A program made the position numbers and the translations under genes. The notes beneath the pieces are model-generated. The model saw only the letters and a list, made by a program, of their open reading frames with translations, searched no databases and was not told the DNA's origin. 64,000 nucleotides of DNA from Nymphaea colorata. Taxonomy: Eukaryota; Streptophyta; Magnoliopsida; Nymphaeales; Nymphaeaceae. Every line of letters starts with the position of its first letter. Positions within the stretch are counted from its first letter, which is position 1. The stretch covers positions 5,076,268 through 5,140,267 of the forward strand of contig NC_045144.1 in NCBI RefSeq assembly GCF_008831285.2. Direction: 5' to 3'. Positions 46,362 to 58,222 of this stretch are shown here, one piece after another.

Positions 46362-47774
46362 GATACAACTATCGATCTCAACTTCATTACCAAATGCATG
46401 TTTCTCGATGTATCGAATCCACCATCGAAGCCCATCCTTGGATTGGAATCATGAGTTTTAACAATCAGATAATTCGAATACGTGGTCTTACTTCTCAAAT
46501 TTCGCTCCGAATTTTATTCTGGATGCTTATTATCAGAGCCATGAACTATTCGTGTTTTTTTTTCTAAGATTTGGCAGCAACTGGAAACAGAGGCAAGTAT
46601 GAGCCTTCTCCTCTTGATCTCCATTTGGTTTCTTAATCTGAAGCTGAAAATCCCTTTAAACCGTGGGATCGATCATCATTTAACTTGATTAGGATTTAGG
46701 CACAAGCAAAAATCAAGGAAAATTGATGAGCCTTCTTAATTTTTGGCTTATGATAATAAGTTACTTCGGCTAAAACTCATCATTTAACCTCAAATAAATG
46801 ATTGAAATCTACTGGTTTGTAAAAATTTTAGTGATGCAAACTGGGATACAATGAAATATATCAAAGATTGACCAGAAAACGATCAATTATTTTTGCATTA
46901 ATATTGTTGATAATGAAAACCTGCCAACTGAACCGTCGTGCAAGGTCCACCTGGGTAGATGACTTCTAATCCAGCTATATGACACTCCCTGGAAGATGCT
47001 TGCACCATCACTGACACTAGTGACTAAGAAATTTTTGGCTGAAAGGCACTATTAATAAATCCATGAATTGTGGGGCCAGTGTGGGCATCCGCTGTACCGA
47101 CACTCATAGAGCTTTAACCTAAGTCACTAAATGCCTACAGATCGCTAGCCCACCCAAAAAAACAGGGATGTCAACGGATCAGGTTTAAATTGAATACATA
47201 TCATGTATGTTTTCAATGTGAGTATTCACATTATTAGGATTTGGATTGAAATTTGAATATGAATAAAGAAAAATTTTATAGTACCATATCCAGATCTGAG
47301 TTTACGATGTATGAATCTGGTGTTGAAATTCACAAGACTAAACCTGAATCTGATTTTTAAACAGAATCCAAAACACAACCATATGGTTAAAGGACAAATG
47401 CGAGAGGTTATTGCCAGGTACGAAAGTACGAGTGTCACTAGGAACAGATTTCCATTACGGAAAAAATACTGCCAAATATTTCAGTAAAAAGATTATGGTT
47501 AAAAGCCAGAAAAACAACCATGATAAACGATCATGGACAAATTGATACGGGTTCTTATTGAAATTTCACTTGAAAAATGGCTGAAGATTTCCGGCCAATG
47601 TTGACTAAAGTACAGGGGTAAGAACCGAAGAGCCCAAAATGAAAAATAACAGTAATTTTAGAAAGTTTTGCTGGCCGTCCATCGGCCTCACGCAGAATGT
47701 CGGCACCGTCGGATCCGGTTCGGGACAAAACGGGTGAAAGCCAGAAAACTAGGGTAGGAATAAAACTAAAACTA
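45856..47774. other. Intergenic with 'agggatgt' family repeats
   Basis: Fragments of the family at 45904-46090 and 47163-47400, and a (TA)n tract at 46318-46359. No gene is recognised. Confidence 0.5.
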
Positions 47775-48094
47775 AACCACTCAGAACAGATGGTTTACAA
47801 CTTTTGCACCAACCATATTGATATGATCTAAAGAAGGCTTTAATGAAATATGCATATTAAGTTAATTATTCTTTTGAGTCAAATAGTGTTTTCATAGCAA
47901 TTGAAAAAACAATTACTTTTATAACATCAAAATTTTACTAGTAGAAAAACTAATATTTTTTGGAAAAACAACTTCTATTAAGACTTCTTTTATGACTAAT
48001 TAGTATTTACAGAAATGTTAGGATGTCCATATTTTGTTTAAATACATTTTAATAAAAACTTCAGTCGCCATATCTCTTTCTCTCTCTTAATATG

Positions 48095-48156
<62 letters not shown>

Positions 48157-48918
48157 CTAGTAGAAACTAGATGCTTAGGTCAGGGATAACCAGACCTTTT
48201 ATTTTTTTGTTAAAAATGATTTTTATATAAAATATAAACATATTAATATATTTATAAAAACATGCTTTGATTTAAGTTGCTTTAGGAAAAATGTAGATTC
48301 TATTTGTGGTCAAAATGTTGATGTTATGAGGGCCATTCATTTTTTTTTTATTATAAGAACATACTTACAGCCTAACAAATGATCAACTTAACATATGTTT
48401 TGCATCAACCGATTTTTGAGATCATATCAGTGCAATTAAATTGCAAAAAAAAGACATAAACATCAAGATTAAAACTCCTAGTGTCTACAAATCTCTCTCT
48501 CTCTCTCTCTCTCAATTATCTTCAACAGGGATGTTCTCGTGCTAAGCAAAAAGGCTGTTAAAAACTATTTTTACCAACTTCTTTCTGGTTCCCCAACTCT
48601 TAGCAGGACAACATCCCTGTTGAAGATAATTGAGAGAGAGAGAAAGACTCATCGCCATTGCTAAATTGCTAAAAAGGCTTGCAACACTCACATGGCAGTT
48701 GTAGAAATAGGAATCCCTCTAGGCACCACATTGTTTAGACGGTTGCTTAGAAAGGAAAGGCTGTAGGTTTTCTTTTTTGTAAACTGACTCTAATTTGGTT
48801 TGGCCTACTGTCTTTCTATTTGGGGCATTAATTTTACTATATCCGTGTCACTCATCGGTTCCACCTTTCACTTTTAATCTTTTCTACGAGAACAATAAAA
48901 AAATAACAACATACAGCA
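47775..48918 (-). repeat. 1.1 kb dispersed repeat, copy 2 (inverted)
   Basis: Reverse-complement partner of 6519-7660, including the same microsatellite core and the 'caatccctctaggcaccac' like block. An additional inverted pair around 'aacagggatgttctcgtgc'/'aacatccctgttgaagataa' (48520-48640) marks a local rearrangement inside this copy. Confidence 0.78.
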
Positions 48919-49254
48919 TGGGTAATAACTATAGCACTAACAGTTTCAACACTTAGATGTTAAAGTATGACATTTGTAAGTGACTCAGTTTGCAATGGAA
49001 AAGCTATTGCGATATAAAATGTTTCAGTTATACAATGGTAAAGTTTGTCTCAATAATTTACTTGTCGCAGTAAATCTGAATTCAGGTATCTATGAATGTT
49101 TAAGACAAAGAAGATGGCTTCCCTGAATTTTTTGAAGTTCCTCATGTTCTACATTCATGTGGCAAATGCCAACAGCTCCAAGAGAAAAACATTTAGGGGC
49201 AATTTCTATACCTGTAATAGGGTTTGTGTTTCAAACCCACTTTGAGGGCATTTA

Positions 49255-49587
49255 GACGACAGTTATTGCATGTTTCTTCACAATGGTTGGCATGCATTTG
49301 TTGAGCATCATTCTTTACATTTCGGGGACTTTCTTGTTTTCTGATATGATGGTGATATGGAATTTGATGTTAAAATATTTGATAGAAGTGGATGTGAGAA
49401 AATTTGTTTCAAACCAATTCAAATGAATGACAAGAAATTCATCCCGTGTAATCCAAAAAGAGTGTCTTTCAATCGGATGGTTATATGTGCGACCCTGAAG
49501 TATCAAGAACTGAATGTGCTGAGGAGGTTGCCTAGGACAGTTGTCGAAGGTCGAGAGAAAAATGTAATTCTTTCAAGAATTTTGTAG
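49255..49587 (+). pseudogene. B3 domain (REM-type) transcription factor remnant
   Basis: B3 domains bind DNA in plant transcription factors. The frame beginning near 49255 reads '..MFLHNGWHAFVEHHSL' and 'HFGDFLVF', a stop, then 'YDGDMEFDVKIFDRSGCEK'. This is the C-terminal half of a B3 domain of the REM group, including its typical FxVKIFD strand. The stop (TGA at 49348-49350) sits where Arg is usual, consistent with CGA to TGA. The following sequence stays open to 49587 with a Lys/Arg-rich tail. The N-terminal half of the domain (49100-49250) is scrambled by frame breaks, and no start is evident. Confidence 0.75.
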
Positions 49588-51222
49588 TTAAGTTATAAGT
49601 TTAAAGTAATTAAAAGCTGTTAAACTTCTGCTTCATCTATATCTGTAATTTGAAACCATATGTTATTATATGTCATTTATGATACTGTAAAAAATCGCAA
49701 GGTACATTAAGAAAAAAGGATACAACAAAGAAAAAAATGAAATGACAAAAGGGGAAGTGAAAGTGAACAATGTCAGAAGAAAGTTCCCCGTTCTAAGTAA
49801 GTGAAGCTTCATACCAGATTCGCCAAATTTCTACCAAATGGGAATCCAATTGGGATTCGGACTCATCCTATCAGCTTCTCATACTAGGCACCACATTGTT
49901 TAAACATTTATACCTATCCAATCTACATATATACACTTGTTGGATTTGTTCTTGAACTAAACATTAAGGATGCCAGCATTTCCATCTCATTGTCAGTCGT
50001 ATGGATAATTAAGATTTTACATGTTTGTAGTTCCAAATTATCTAATTGGAGACTAACAAGAATGAACAGTCTATTGCTGATTAGAGACTAACAAGAAACT
50101 ATGTGACCGTAGCAACTGGTGGTTCACATCCACTTGCCAGATTGCTGATTGGAGACTAACAAGAAACTATGTGACCGTAGCAACTGGTGGTTCCACATTA
50201 AAAAAGTCAGATGTTCAGAGAACAGAATTGTACTCCTGCCAACTTGAAAAAGGAGATGATTCTGCTCTTACACAAACTTGAAAGATTAACATCCCAACTT
50301 GTTTTTCTGTGCTGGATTTTCTAGGAAAATGCAAGAATGTCTAATAAGCCAACGGATAATGAAGAAAACTAGAAATGAAGAAGATTCAAGTAGTACTTCT
50401 CATCCAGCTGCTAAGCACTGACAATTCTCATCTAATCTCCAAGTATTTGGCTCACATTCTTATATGCAAATCCCAACAAAGCTGCTGAGTTTTAGTGATT
50501 ACTCATGTCCTCTGTGCTAGAGGTAAATAAGTGCAGAAGTTCAGAGAACTTGTGGCAGCTACTTGGAGATTTTTAATGTCTATTTTGGATGCCGCATTTC
50601 ACAACCATCCATTTTTTAATCACCTGAAAATCCTATAAGCAAGTAAAGTTCCAGCATATTGCATGTAAGAATTAATCCTAATGAAATCAATCTGCATGCG
50701 TATCTGAACTGAACTACATGATTAATTAGTTTAAGTTAATAGAACTTGTATCTATCAGAATTTATAGCTTACACATTGGCTTGCATATATGAGCTTTTCT
50801 TGATCCTGATTAGGATTTAGGTGTCAATCATTCATGCATAAGATCTGTTGCCATTATCATAATCATAATCACATAGACAATAATTTACTGTATAATGAAA
50901 ATCATTCACTACCAACTATGCTCCTCATCAATCGACAAGAACTTGTTCGATTATCAGTATTACACACAACTCTGAATGAACCCAAGCAAATTGGCTCATC
51001 CATTCACCGGCAACGTTTACACTTCTAAACGTTTCTACGATGAAGTGTTTCACCATGCACAAGCTCATGTTAGTTTCCATCTCTTAGAATTAAGTGTCGT
51101 GGGAATGAGTCAGCCTACGGCAGTGTTGCTTCATGAATGTGTGCTGATTTAATTTGCTAATACATATCAAGAGCGATTTTTTGGTTGAACAGAGTTGCAG
51201 CAGGGAGCCATGCTCTCTCGAC
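49588..51222. other. Duplicated flank (copy C) upstream of WAT1 remnant 4
   Basis: Non-coding. From about 49670 it matches 10660 onward (copy A) and 23240 onward (copy B), with the same 'gagactaacaag' tandem units at 50045-50180. No gene is recognised. Confidence 0.65.
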
Positions 51223-51517
51223 TCAACCAACTTGAACACCAACTGAATTTTCCTTTTTTCCTTTGCACTTTGTCTCTCCTTCATCATGTGAGGCCAGAGA
51301 CTCCTGAAGCATGCCTCCAAACGAAGCTTTAGCGGGATCTCCAGATGACAATTGAGTAGGAAGCTCAGCAATAAGTTGCTCCATCTCTTTTCCTTTCCCC
51401 CACAACACGATGTACTGTCCCAAGATGATAAATCCACCAGCAAGCCACACTGAAACCACAATTAGATCGTTCATTAAAAAGTTTGGTGGGTCATGTCAGA
51501 TGTTATCAGGTATGAAT

Positions 51518-52086
51518 TGTTGCTCTAACTCCTGTTGTGGAGGAGCTCGTGGAAACATGTGTAAGTGTGAGTGCGTGAAGGTGCTCATGGGTACGTGAGT
51601 TCCATCGGTTCCAAATCATGGGTAGTTAAAAAATGGAGAAATTGGTGGGAGTGAAAAGTGGAGATGTGAGGAGAACTTGTGAATGTGTGTGTGGTTCCCA
51701 AGATCATGGGTTATGGAGAAAATGGTGCGAGACTTGAGGGCTGAAATGAAGGAGATCATGGAATGACCAGCGGTTATTAGCGTGAGGATCAAGTTTTTGT
51801 TTTTCTATATATAGTTGTTAGAGAAAGTTGAATGAAGTACTCCCAAAAGAAGAAAGAAATTTTTTTTCCATAAACCTCTTCCCTCTACCCGTGAAGTCCC
51901 CTCTCGTTCTTTACTCTCTCTCTCCTACTGTCTCCTTACTCTCTCTCTCTCCCCTGCCGTGTACTCTCTGCCGTGTCGCACTCTGCATCCCTCTCCTTGG
52001 TGTGTTGCAGCCTACGGTCACCTCTCCTCATTTTGCCGTTACCAAAAGGGAGGTGATTGAGCGTGAATCAAGGGAGTGCGCCAACA
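51518..52086 (+). repeat. 5' LTR of the copia element
   Basis: 569 bases from 'tgttgctc' to 'gcgccaaca'. It contains a TATA box at 51805-51814 and CT-rich downstream sequence. It matches 57632-58222. Confidence 0.92.
51805..51814 (+). promoter_or_regulatory. TATA box in the copia LTR
   Basis: 'ctatatatag' about 288 bases into the LTR, the expected place for the U3 promoter. The right LTR has 'ctgtatatag' in the same position. Confidence 0.65.
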
Positions 52087-52088
52087 TT

Positions 52089-52100
52089 TGGTATCAGAGC
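52089..52100 (+). other. Primer-binding site, initiator tRNA-Met
   Basis: 'tggtatcagagc', the standard plant copia site, two bases after the LTR end. Confidence 0.95.
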
Positions 52101-52111
52101 TTCCAGGTTGT

Positions 52112-55100
52112 ATGCCAAAGCTCCCTCGATTCAAGTCAATGTCGATCATCACAAACAAGGCAGCGCGGGAGAGTGTCAGTGGGACGTTCCAGTATCCGCT
52201 GCTCACGGCGACCAACTACACCAGCTGGGTGATTAGGGTCCAAGCCACGATGGAAGATCAAGGCGTCTTGGAGGCAATCGAGCCAACGGCCTATGGCTGT
52301 CGACATGAGGAAGGACAAGAAGGCGAGGTCGCATCTTCTCCAAGCCCTCCCAGAGGATCTCCTAATGCAAGTGGAAAAGAAGGCGACGGCGAAGGAGGTT
52401 TGGGATTGCCTCAAGAAGAGATTCGTCGGGACAGATCGCGTGAGGAATGCGCACTTGCGAACCTTGAAGAGTGACTTTGATGCCATGAGAATGCAGGAAG
52501 GAGAGATGTTAGATCAGTATGCGGGTAGACTCACCAGCATGCCTATCAAGTATGCCAACTTGGGGGGAACCCTGAGCGACGCCGCCCTGGTGAAGAAGCT
52601 GATTGACACTGTTCCAAATCGGTTTCTCAGCGTAATCGCCGGCATAGAGCCGTTTTGCGACCTCGACACTATGTTGTTTGAAGAGGCTTTGGGACAACTC
52701 AAGACCTACGAAGAACGGTCGCGTCCTCGAGCATTCGGTACCGGTGGCAACGGTGATGCTCAACTACTTCTCACTCAGGCCGAGTGGGAGGCACGACATA
52801 AGAGAAGCGGCGGCGACCCATCATTGACCCGAAAGGAGAGGACTCACGGGGAAGGAGCGGTTCGCAGTCGGGGTGGACACAGACACGGCAGAGGGCGCAG
52901 GAGAGGTGGACGCGGTGACTTCCCACTCAATGATAGAGCAGGCAGCTCTGGGGGTGGTGGTCGTGACAAAAGTCACATCCGTTGCTTCAATTGCAACGAA
53001 TTGGGGCATTATGCGAACCGGTGGAAGGCTCTCAAAAGGAAGGAGGAGGCGCATCTTACACAAGCTGACGACACCGAACCAGCCCTATTGCTTCAGAGTT
53101 GGAAGAAGTGGTCTCCGCAGCACTTGAACCACTAGAATGGCAAGATCGACAGGATGTCATTCTGCTGAATGATGAGCAGGTATGGCCGGAACTGCACGGG
53201 ACCGAGTAGGGCATGAAAACTACTGATGTCTGGTACCTAGATAACGGCACCATCAACCACATGACCGGAGACAAGGTCAAGTTTCGGGAGTTGGTCGAGG
53301 CAATCACCGGAGGTGAAGTTCGGCGACGGCTCATCAGTGCAGATCATGGGTAAGGGTTCAATTCTATTTAGATGTAAAAATGATGATCAATGGCTGCTTC
53401 AGGAAGTATATTATATTCCAAGGCTTCGCAGCAACATCGTGAGTCTCGGGCAACTCACTAAGGTAGGCCACAAGGTGGTTATGGATGAGGACGAACTGAA
53501 GGTGTTCATCAAAAATCCCTGGCAGCTGATCATGAAGGTGAGACCGCATGCCAAATCGTCTCTATCGCATCGAGCTACAGACTGCAAGGCCAGTGTGTCC
53601 CCTGGCAAACCTCGAGGATCCGGCATGGTTGTGGCATGCTCGTCTCGGCCATGTCAACTTTCAACGAATAAAGATGCTTTTAAACAAGAAGATGGCCGAT
53701 CACTCATCCCGCTCAATTATGCCAGGAGTGTTTGGTGGTGAAGCAGATGAGACAGCGGTTCCCGTCGACAGCCAACTATCGAGCGAAGGAGCCACTTGAA
53801 CTCTTGCACGCTGATCTTTGCGGCCCGATCACGCCACCCACCCCTGCCGGTAATAGCTATTTCTTATTAATCGTTGATGACTTCACTCGTTGGATGTGGT
53901 TGTGCGTGATCAGAGCAAAAGACCAGGCATGCTCAGCGTTTATGAGGATCAAGGCGCTGGCCGAGAAAGCGTGCGGGCATCACGTCAAGACGCTCTGGAC
54001 CGATCGGGGTGGCGAGTTCCTCTCTCTCGAGTTTGCCAATGTGTGTGAACAGGCAGACATTGTGCGGCACCTCACTGCGCCATACTCACCACAGCAAAAT
54101 GTTGTGGTGGAGGAGCAACAGGACAGTGATGGCAATGGCAAGATCTCTCCTCAAGAGCATGAGCATGACGGGAAGATTTTGGGGGGAGGAGGTACGACAC
54201 GCAGTCTACATACTAAACCGCTTGCCTACGAAGGCCATGGGCGAGCACACCCCGTATGAAGCCGGATCTTGCACATCTTCGATTGTTCGACTACATGGCG
54301 CATGCCATGGTGACGACGCCACACCCCAAGAAGCTTGATGATCGCAGCCAGCCAATGGTGTATCTCGGCATCGAGGATGGCTGCAAGGCACACCGACTAT
54401 TCAATCTACGGCGTGAAAAAAGCCATGTAAGTCGTGATGCTAAATTTGAAGAAAAACTAAAGTGGAATTCGAACATGGATGCAGGAGGCAGTGAATCGTC
54501 GAATTTCACTGTTGAGGAGGAGTCTAATACTGATTCGGTAGTAGGCAACTCAATTATAGGCGCACAAGCAGGAAGGTTGGTGTCCATGGAGCTAGGAAAA
54601 TCGGCTTCTTCATCGACACCGATGGGTGGTGAAGCAACACCAACGATGACGTTGGCTCGGAGATTGCTAGCAAATGAAAATGCCGCAGCCTCAGAAATGG
54701 AGGACAGCAATGACGGACCCGTTTGATATAGACATATCGAAGATATCATGAGGGACGCTCAGTGCGTCGAGCTCGACGATGAAGACATCGAAGAAGAGGC
54801 CATGCTTGCGGCAACAGAGGAGTCGTCGTGTTACCAAGAGGTATCTGGTCAGCCGGCATGGGTGGAAGCGATGGCCAAGGAGATTGAGTCCATTGAAAAA
54901 AACTCGACCTGGACGCTGACAACCCTACCAGCCGAAACCAAAGCTCAGACTCAAATGGGTGTTTAAATTGAAGAAAAACTCAGACGGAGAGGTGATCAAG
55001 CACAAGGCTAGATTAGTCGTGAAAGGCTATGTCTAGTGGCAAGGGATCCACTTCGAGGAGGTGTTTGCGCCAGTCGCCAGGCTCGACATGATACGAGTCA

Positions 55101-55861
55101 TCCTTGCCGTCGCAGCCGGCCGTGGGTGGCAAGTCTATCACCTTGACGTCAAATCAGCATTCCTCAATGGAGAACTTGAGGAGGAGGTCTATGTACCCCA
55201 GCCAGAAGGTTTCACGGTGAAAAACAAGGAGCATATGGTGCTCAAACTAAGCAAGGCATTGTACGGTCTCCGACAAGCACCTCGTGCTTGGAACACGTGG
55301 CTGGATCGAAGCCTGAAGCACCTTTGGTTCTCAAAGTGCACGCTGGAACAACCCATGTATACGAGGGGAAGAGACCGCGCCGGCATCATCGTTGGAGTTT
55401 ATGTTAATGATCTAATTGTAACAGGGGAGGATTCGAAGGCGATCGCTGCATTCAAGCAGCAGATGATAGCTGAGTTCGAGATGAGCGACCTCGGCCTACT
55501 CACCAATTACCTTGGGATTGAGGTGGCACAAGGCGAAGAAGGTATTCAGATCAAGCAGACAGCCTATGCCAAGAAGGTGTTAATGCAATTTGGTATGCTT
55601 GATTGTAATCCCACAAAACTTCCCATGGAACCAAGGTCGCGACTGCACAAGGATCCCGAAGGACAGCGGGTGGATGCAACAGAGCATCGACGAGTCATCG
55701 GATGTCTGAGGTACCTTCTCCACACAAGACCAGATCTTTTGTATGCCGTCGGTGTAGCTAGTAGATTCGTAGAGAGACCGACAGTGATGCACCACAAGGC
55801 AGTGTAGCAGATTTTGTGATATTTAAACGGCACAATCCACTTTGGTCTTGTATACACTAGT
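52112..55861 (+). pseudogene. Copia gag-pol, disrupted and truncated
   Basis: Gag begins at ATG 52112 ('MPKLPRFKSMSIITNK'). A frame change near 52285 moves it to the 52293-53135 frame, which holds the Gag core and a zinc knuckle 'CFNCNELGHYANRW' whose last Cys is Trp. The protease region has 'WYLDNGTINHMTG' (53231 on), followed by another shift. A gag-pre-integrase block ('LWHARLGHVNFQRI') lies near 53630, then the integrase core with 'HADLCG', 'WTDRGGEF' and 'QQNVVVEE'. Reverse transcriptase starts near 54850, with a stop (TAG) at 55033-55035 and the active site 'YVNDL' instead of 'YVDDL'. It runs to about 55807, then two stops, then ends abruptly at 55861 in early RNase H. There are multiple frameshifts; it cannot encode a working polyprotein. 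Confidence 0.9.
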
Positions 55862-57631
55862 GTAATCACCCCAAATTTTAAATCCAAGTTTAGATCCAAA
55901 TCGAGAATTCCAAACTCAAATTCCAATGCCGAATTCAAATTTTGAATTTTGGCCCCAAAACTCCTTCCTCTTGGATTCAAATCTTGAATTCAAATTTCAA
56001 ATTTTAGCTCTAAAACTCTTCCCTCTTGAATTCAAATCCTAAATTCGAATTTTGAATTTTGGCTCTAAAATTTGTCCCTCTTAAATACAAATATTGAATT
56101 CGAATTTCGAATTTTGGCTCCAAAACTCTTCCCTCTTGAATTAAATCTTGAATTTGAATTTTGAATTTTGGCTCTAATTTTGCATGTAATTTTGCGCTAG
56201 TTTCTTTCCAAATCACCCCATTATGAACCCTAAAGAGTTACTCGTTATATTGCTTGATTTTCTTCTATACCCAACGGTGGAAGAAATATATCCCTTGTGG
56301 CAAACCAAATCATAACATTCCATGTTTAGATATGAATCATATTTTCCAAAACACTTTCAAAAGAAACTTCTCTAATGCGGCCTTGGAGACTTAACTTAGG
56401 TTCTTACATGAGCCTAAGTTCCCCTCCGGCCTATATCAAAAATTGAAGTTGGCTATTTTTAATTCATTTCTTGATTTTAGTTATCATGAAGACAAGTACG
56501 TATATACATGTTATATATGTATATGTATACATGACTATTTCTTTTTGTCATTCTCTTTTTATGATTAAACATATTTTTTTACAAACTCTCATATACGTAT
56601 ATATAAATATATATACGTGTATTCCATTTTTAAATCTCTCTCTCTTTCGAAAATGATCTTTTCTTCTCTATTTGATTTAAACATCATTTTTTACAAGCTT
56701 TCATATACGTATCTATACATATATATATACATATATATGTACATATATATATGTATATGAATACATATCTCTCTTTCTTTTAAATCTTTGATTTTATGAT
56801 TTTCAAGATCTCTTTCTCTATATCTCTCTTGAGATGTAGTCTTTCATATTTTCCGTTCTTTCAATATCTTACCATTTGAGATTTTAATTTTTCATTTGCC
56901 GACTTCATCAAGACCACAAACCAAGTAATGACCCAATATTGGATTCATGCTTGATAGGTCTACAATCCCAGTCCATTTGAAAACTTTTCTTTCATATATA
57001 TGATATTTACAAAAACAAAAATCTTAGATGTATGTTGTGATAGGAATGACATTAGATGAATGTTGTGGTAGGAATGTTTTACATTCTTCCACTCATATAG
57101 GATAAATGCATCCATGCATTCTCACCCAGTTTATTTCACTTATGATCACAAGCACATCTCCAAAAGAACTTAAGCAAGAGGGGATGAAGCTGTAACTAGG
57201 TGGTAACCGAATTATAGCAAAATCTTAAACCTACTTAAAGTCTTAAAAGAACACTAAAGCGATTTCAAAATAATTTCGCAAGCTTTTCAAATGATATTTA
57301 TTAATTCCACTTTTTCCTCAAAATATTTTACATTTTCAAGCAACTCTTCAAGAGTCTTTTCAAAAGTTTGAAACATCAAACTTTCAATATTTTCTACACC
57401 GCATATAGAATCAAAATGATGTTTAAGTAAAAATGAAATGCATCAATGATGAACATAGCCCTTGGATTGATTGCTCCCGGTAAAGGCGCCGAGAATGGTC
57501 AATCCTCATACCGACGGGTTAGTCCATTTTCTTTCCTATTTCAAAACAAACCTCATTTTTCTGAAGCATTACAAAACCAATGAAAATTTTGAGATGCAAA
57601 CAACTAGAGGAAGAGAAGAAGAGGTGATTGT
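55862..57631. mobile_element. LTR-like fragment nested in the copia element
   Basis: Begins 'tgtaatcaccccaaatttt', an LTR-type end very similar to the inverted end of the gypsy LTR at 62665 ('tgttaacacccc' on the minus strand). It holds the 55-bp tandem repeat, AT-rich sequence with 'tatacgtat' words (56480-56760), and a block shared with window position 1-190. No coding region is seen. The right end merges with the copia 3' LTR at about 57632, so insertion was accompanied by loss of copia sequence. It may be a solo or truncated LTR. Confidence 0.6.
55900..56180. repeat. 55-bp tandem repeat (about five units)
   Basis: The word 'cctcttg' (or 'cctctta') starts at 55967, 56022, 56077 and 56132, exactly 55 apart. 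Each unit also contains 'gaattttggctc' and 'ttgaattcaaat' variants. Confidence 0.95.
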
Positions 57632-58222
57632 AGCTTGTGGAAACGTGTGTAAGTGTGAGTGCGTGAAGGAGCTCGTGGGTACGTGAGTTCCATCGGTTCC
57701 AAATCATGAGTAGTTAAAAAAATGGAGAAATTGGTGGGAGTGAAAAGTGAAGACGTGAGGAAAACTTGTGAATGTGTGTGCGGTTCCCAAGATATTGGGT
57801 GATGGAGAAAATGGTGCGAGACTTGATGGCAGAAAAGAAGGAGATCATGGGAGTGACCAGCGGTTACTAAGTTGAGGGCTGAAATGGAGGAGATCATGGA
57901 ATGACCAACGGTTATTAGCATGATGGTCAAGTTTTTGTTTTTCTGTATATAGTTGTTAGAGAAAGTTGAAGGAAGTATGCCCAAAAGAAGAAAGATTTTT
58001 TTTTTCCTTAAACCTCTTCCCTCTACTCGTGAAGTCCCCTCTCGTTCTCCACTCTCTCTCTCCAACTGTCTCGTTACTCTCTCTCTCCCCTGCCGTGTAC
58101 TCTTTGCCCTGTTGCACTCTGCATCCGTCTCCTTGGTGTGTTGCAGCCTACGGTCACCTTTCCTCATTTTGCCATTACCAAAAGGGAGGTGATTGAGTGT
58201 GAATCAAAGGAGTGCGCCAACA
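57632..58222 (+). repeat. 3' LTR of the copia element, 5' end missing
   Basis: Homology to the left LTR starts at 'gcttgtggaaac' (57632), 31 bases into the left copy. It contains an extra stretch of about 47 bases near 57830-57900, where the 'ggagatcatgg' and 'gaccagcggtta' segments occur twice, against once in the left LTR. Ends 'gcgccaaca'. Confidence 0.88.

Larger units (their letters stand above)
51518..58222 (+). mobile_element. Ty1/copia LTR retrotransposon with nested foreign fragment
   Basis: LTRs begin TG (left only) and end CA. The element is flanked by a perfect 5-bp duplication 'tgaat' (51513-51517 and 58223-58227), and the uninterrupted site survives in copy B at 25561-25565. 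The primer-binding site follows the left LTR. The coding order is copia-type: Gag, protease, integrase, reverse transcriptase. The RNase H end and the first 30 bases of the right LTR are replaced by an unrelated LTR-like fragment (55862-57631). The LTRs differ at many positions and by an internal duplication, so the insertion is fairly old. I do not assign a copia clade. Confidence 0.93.
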
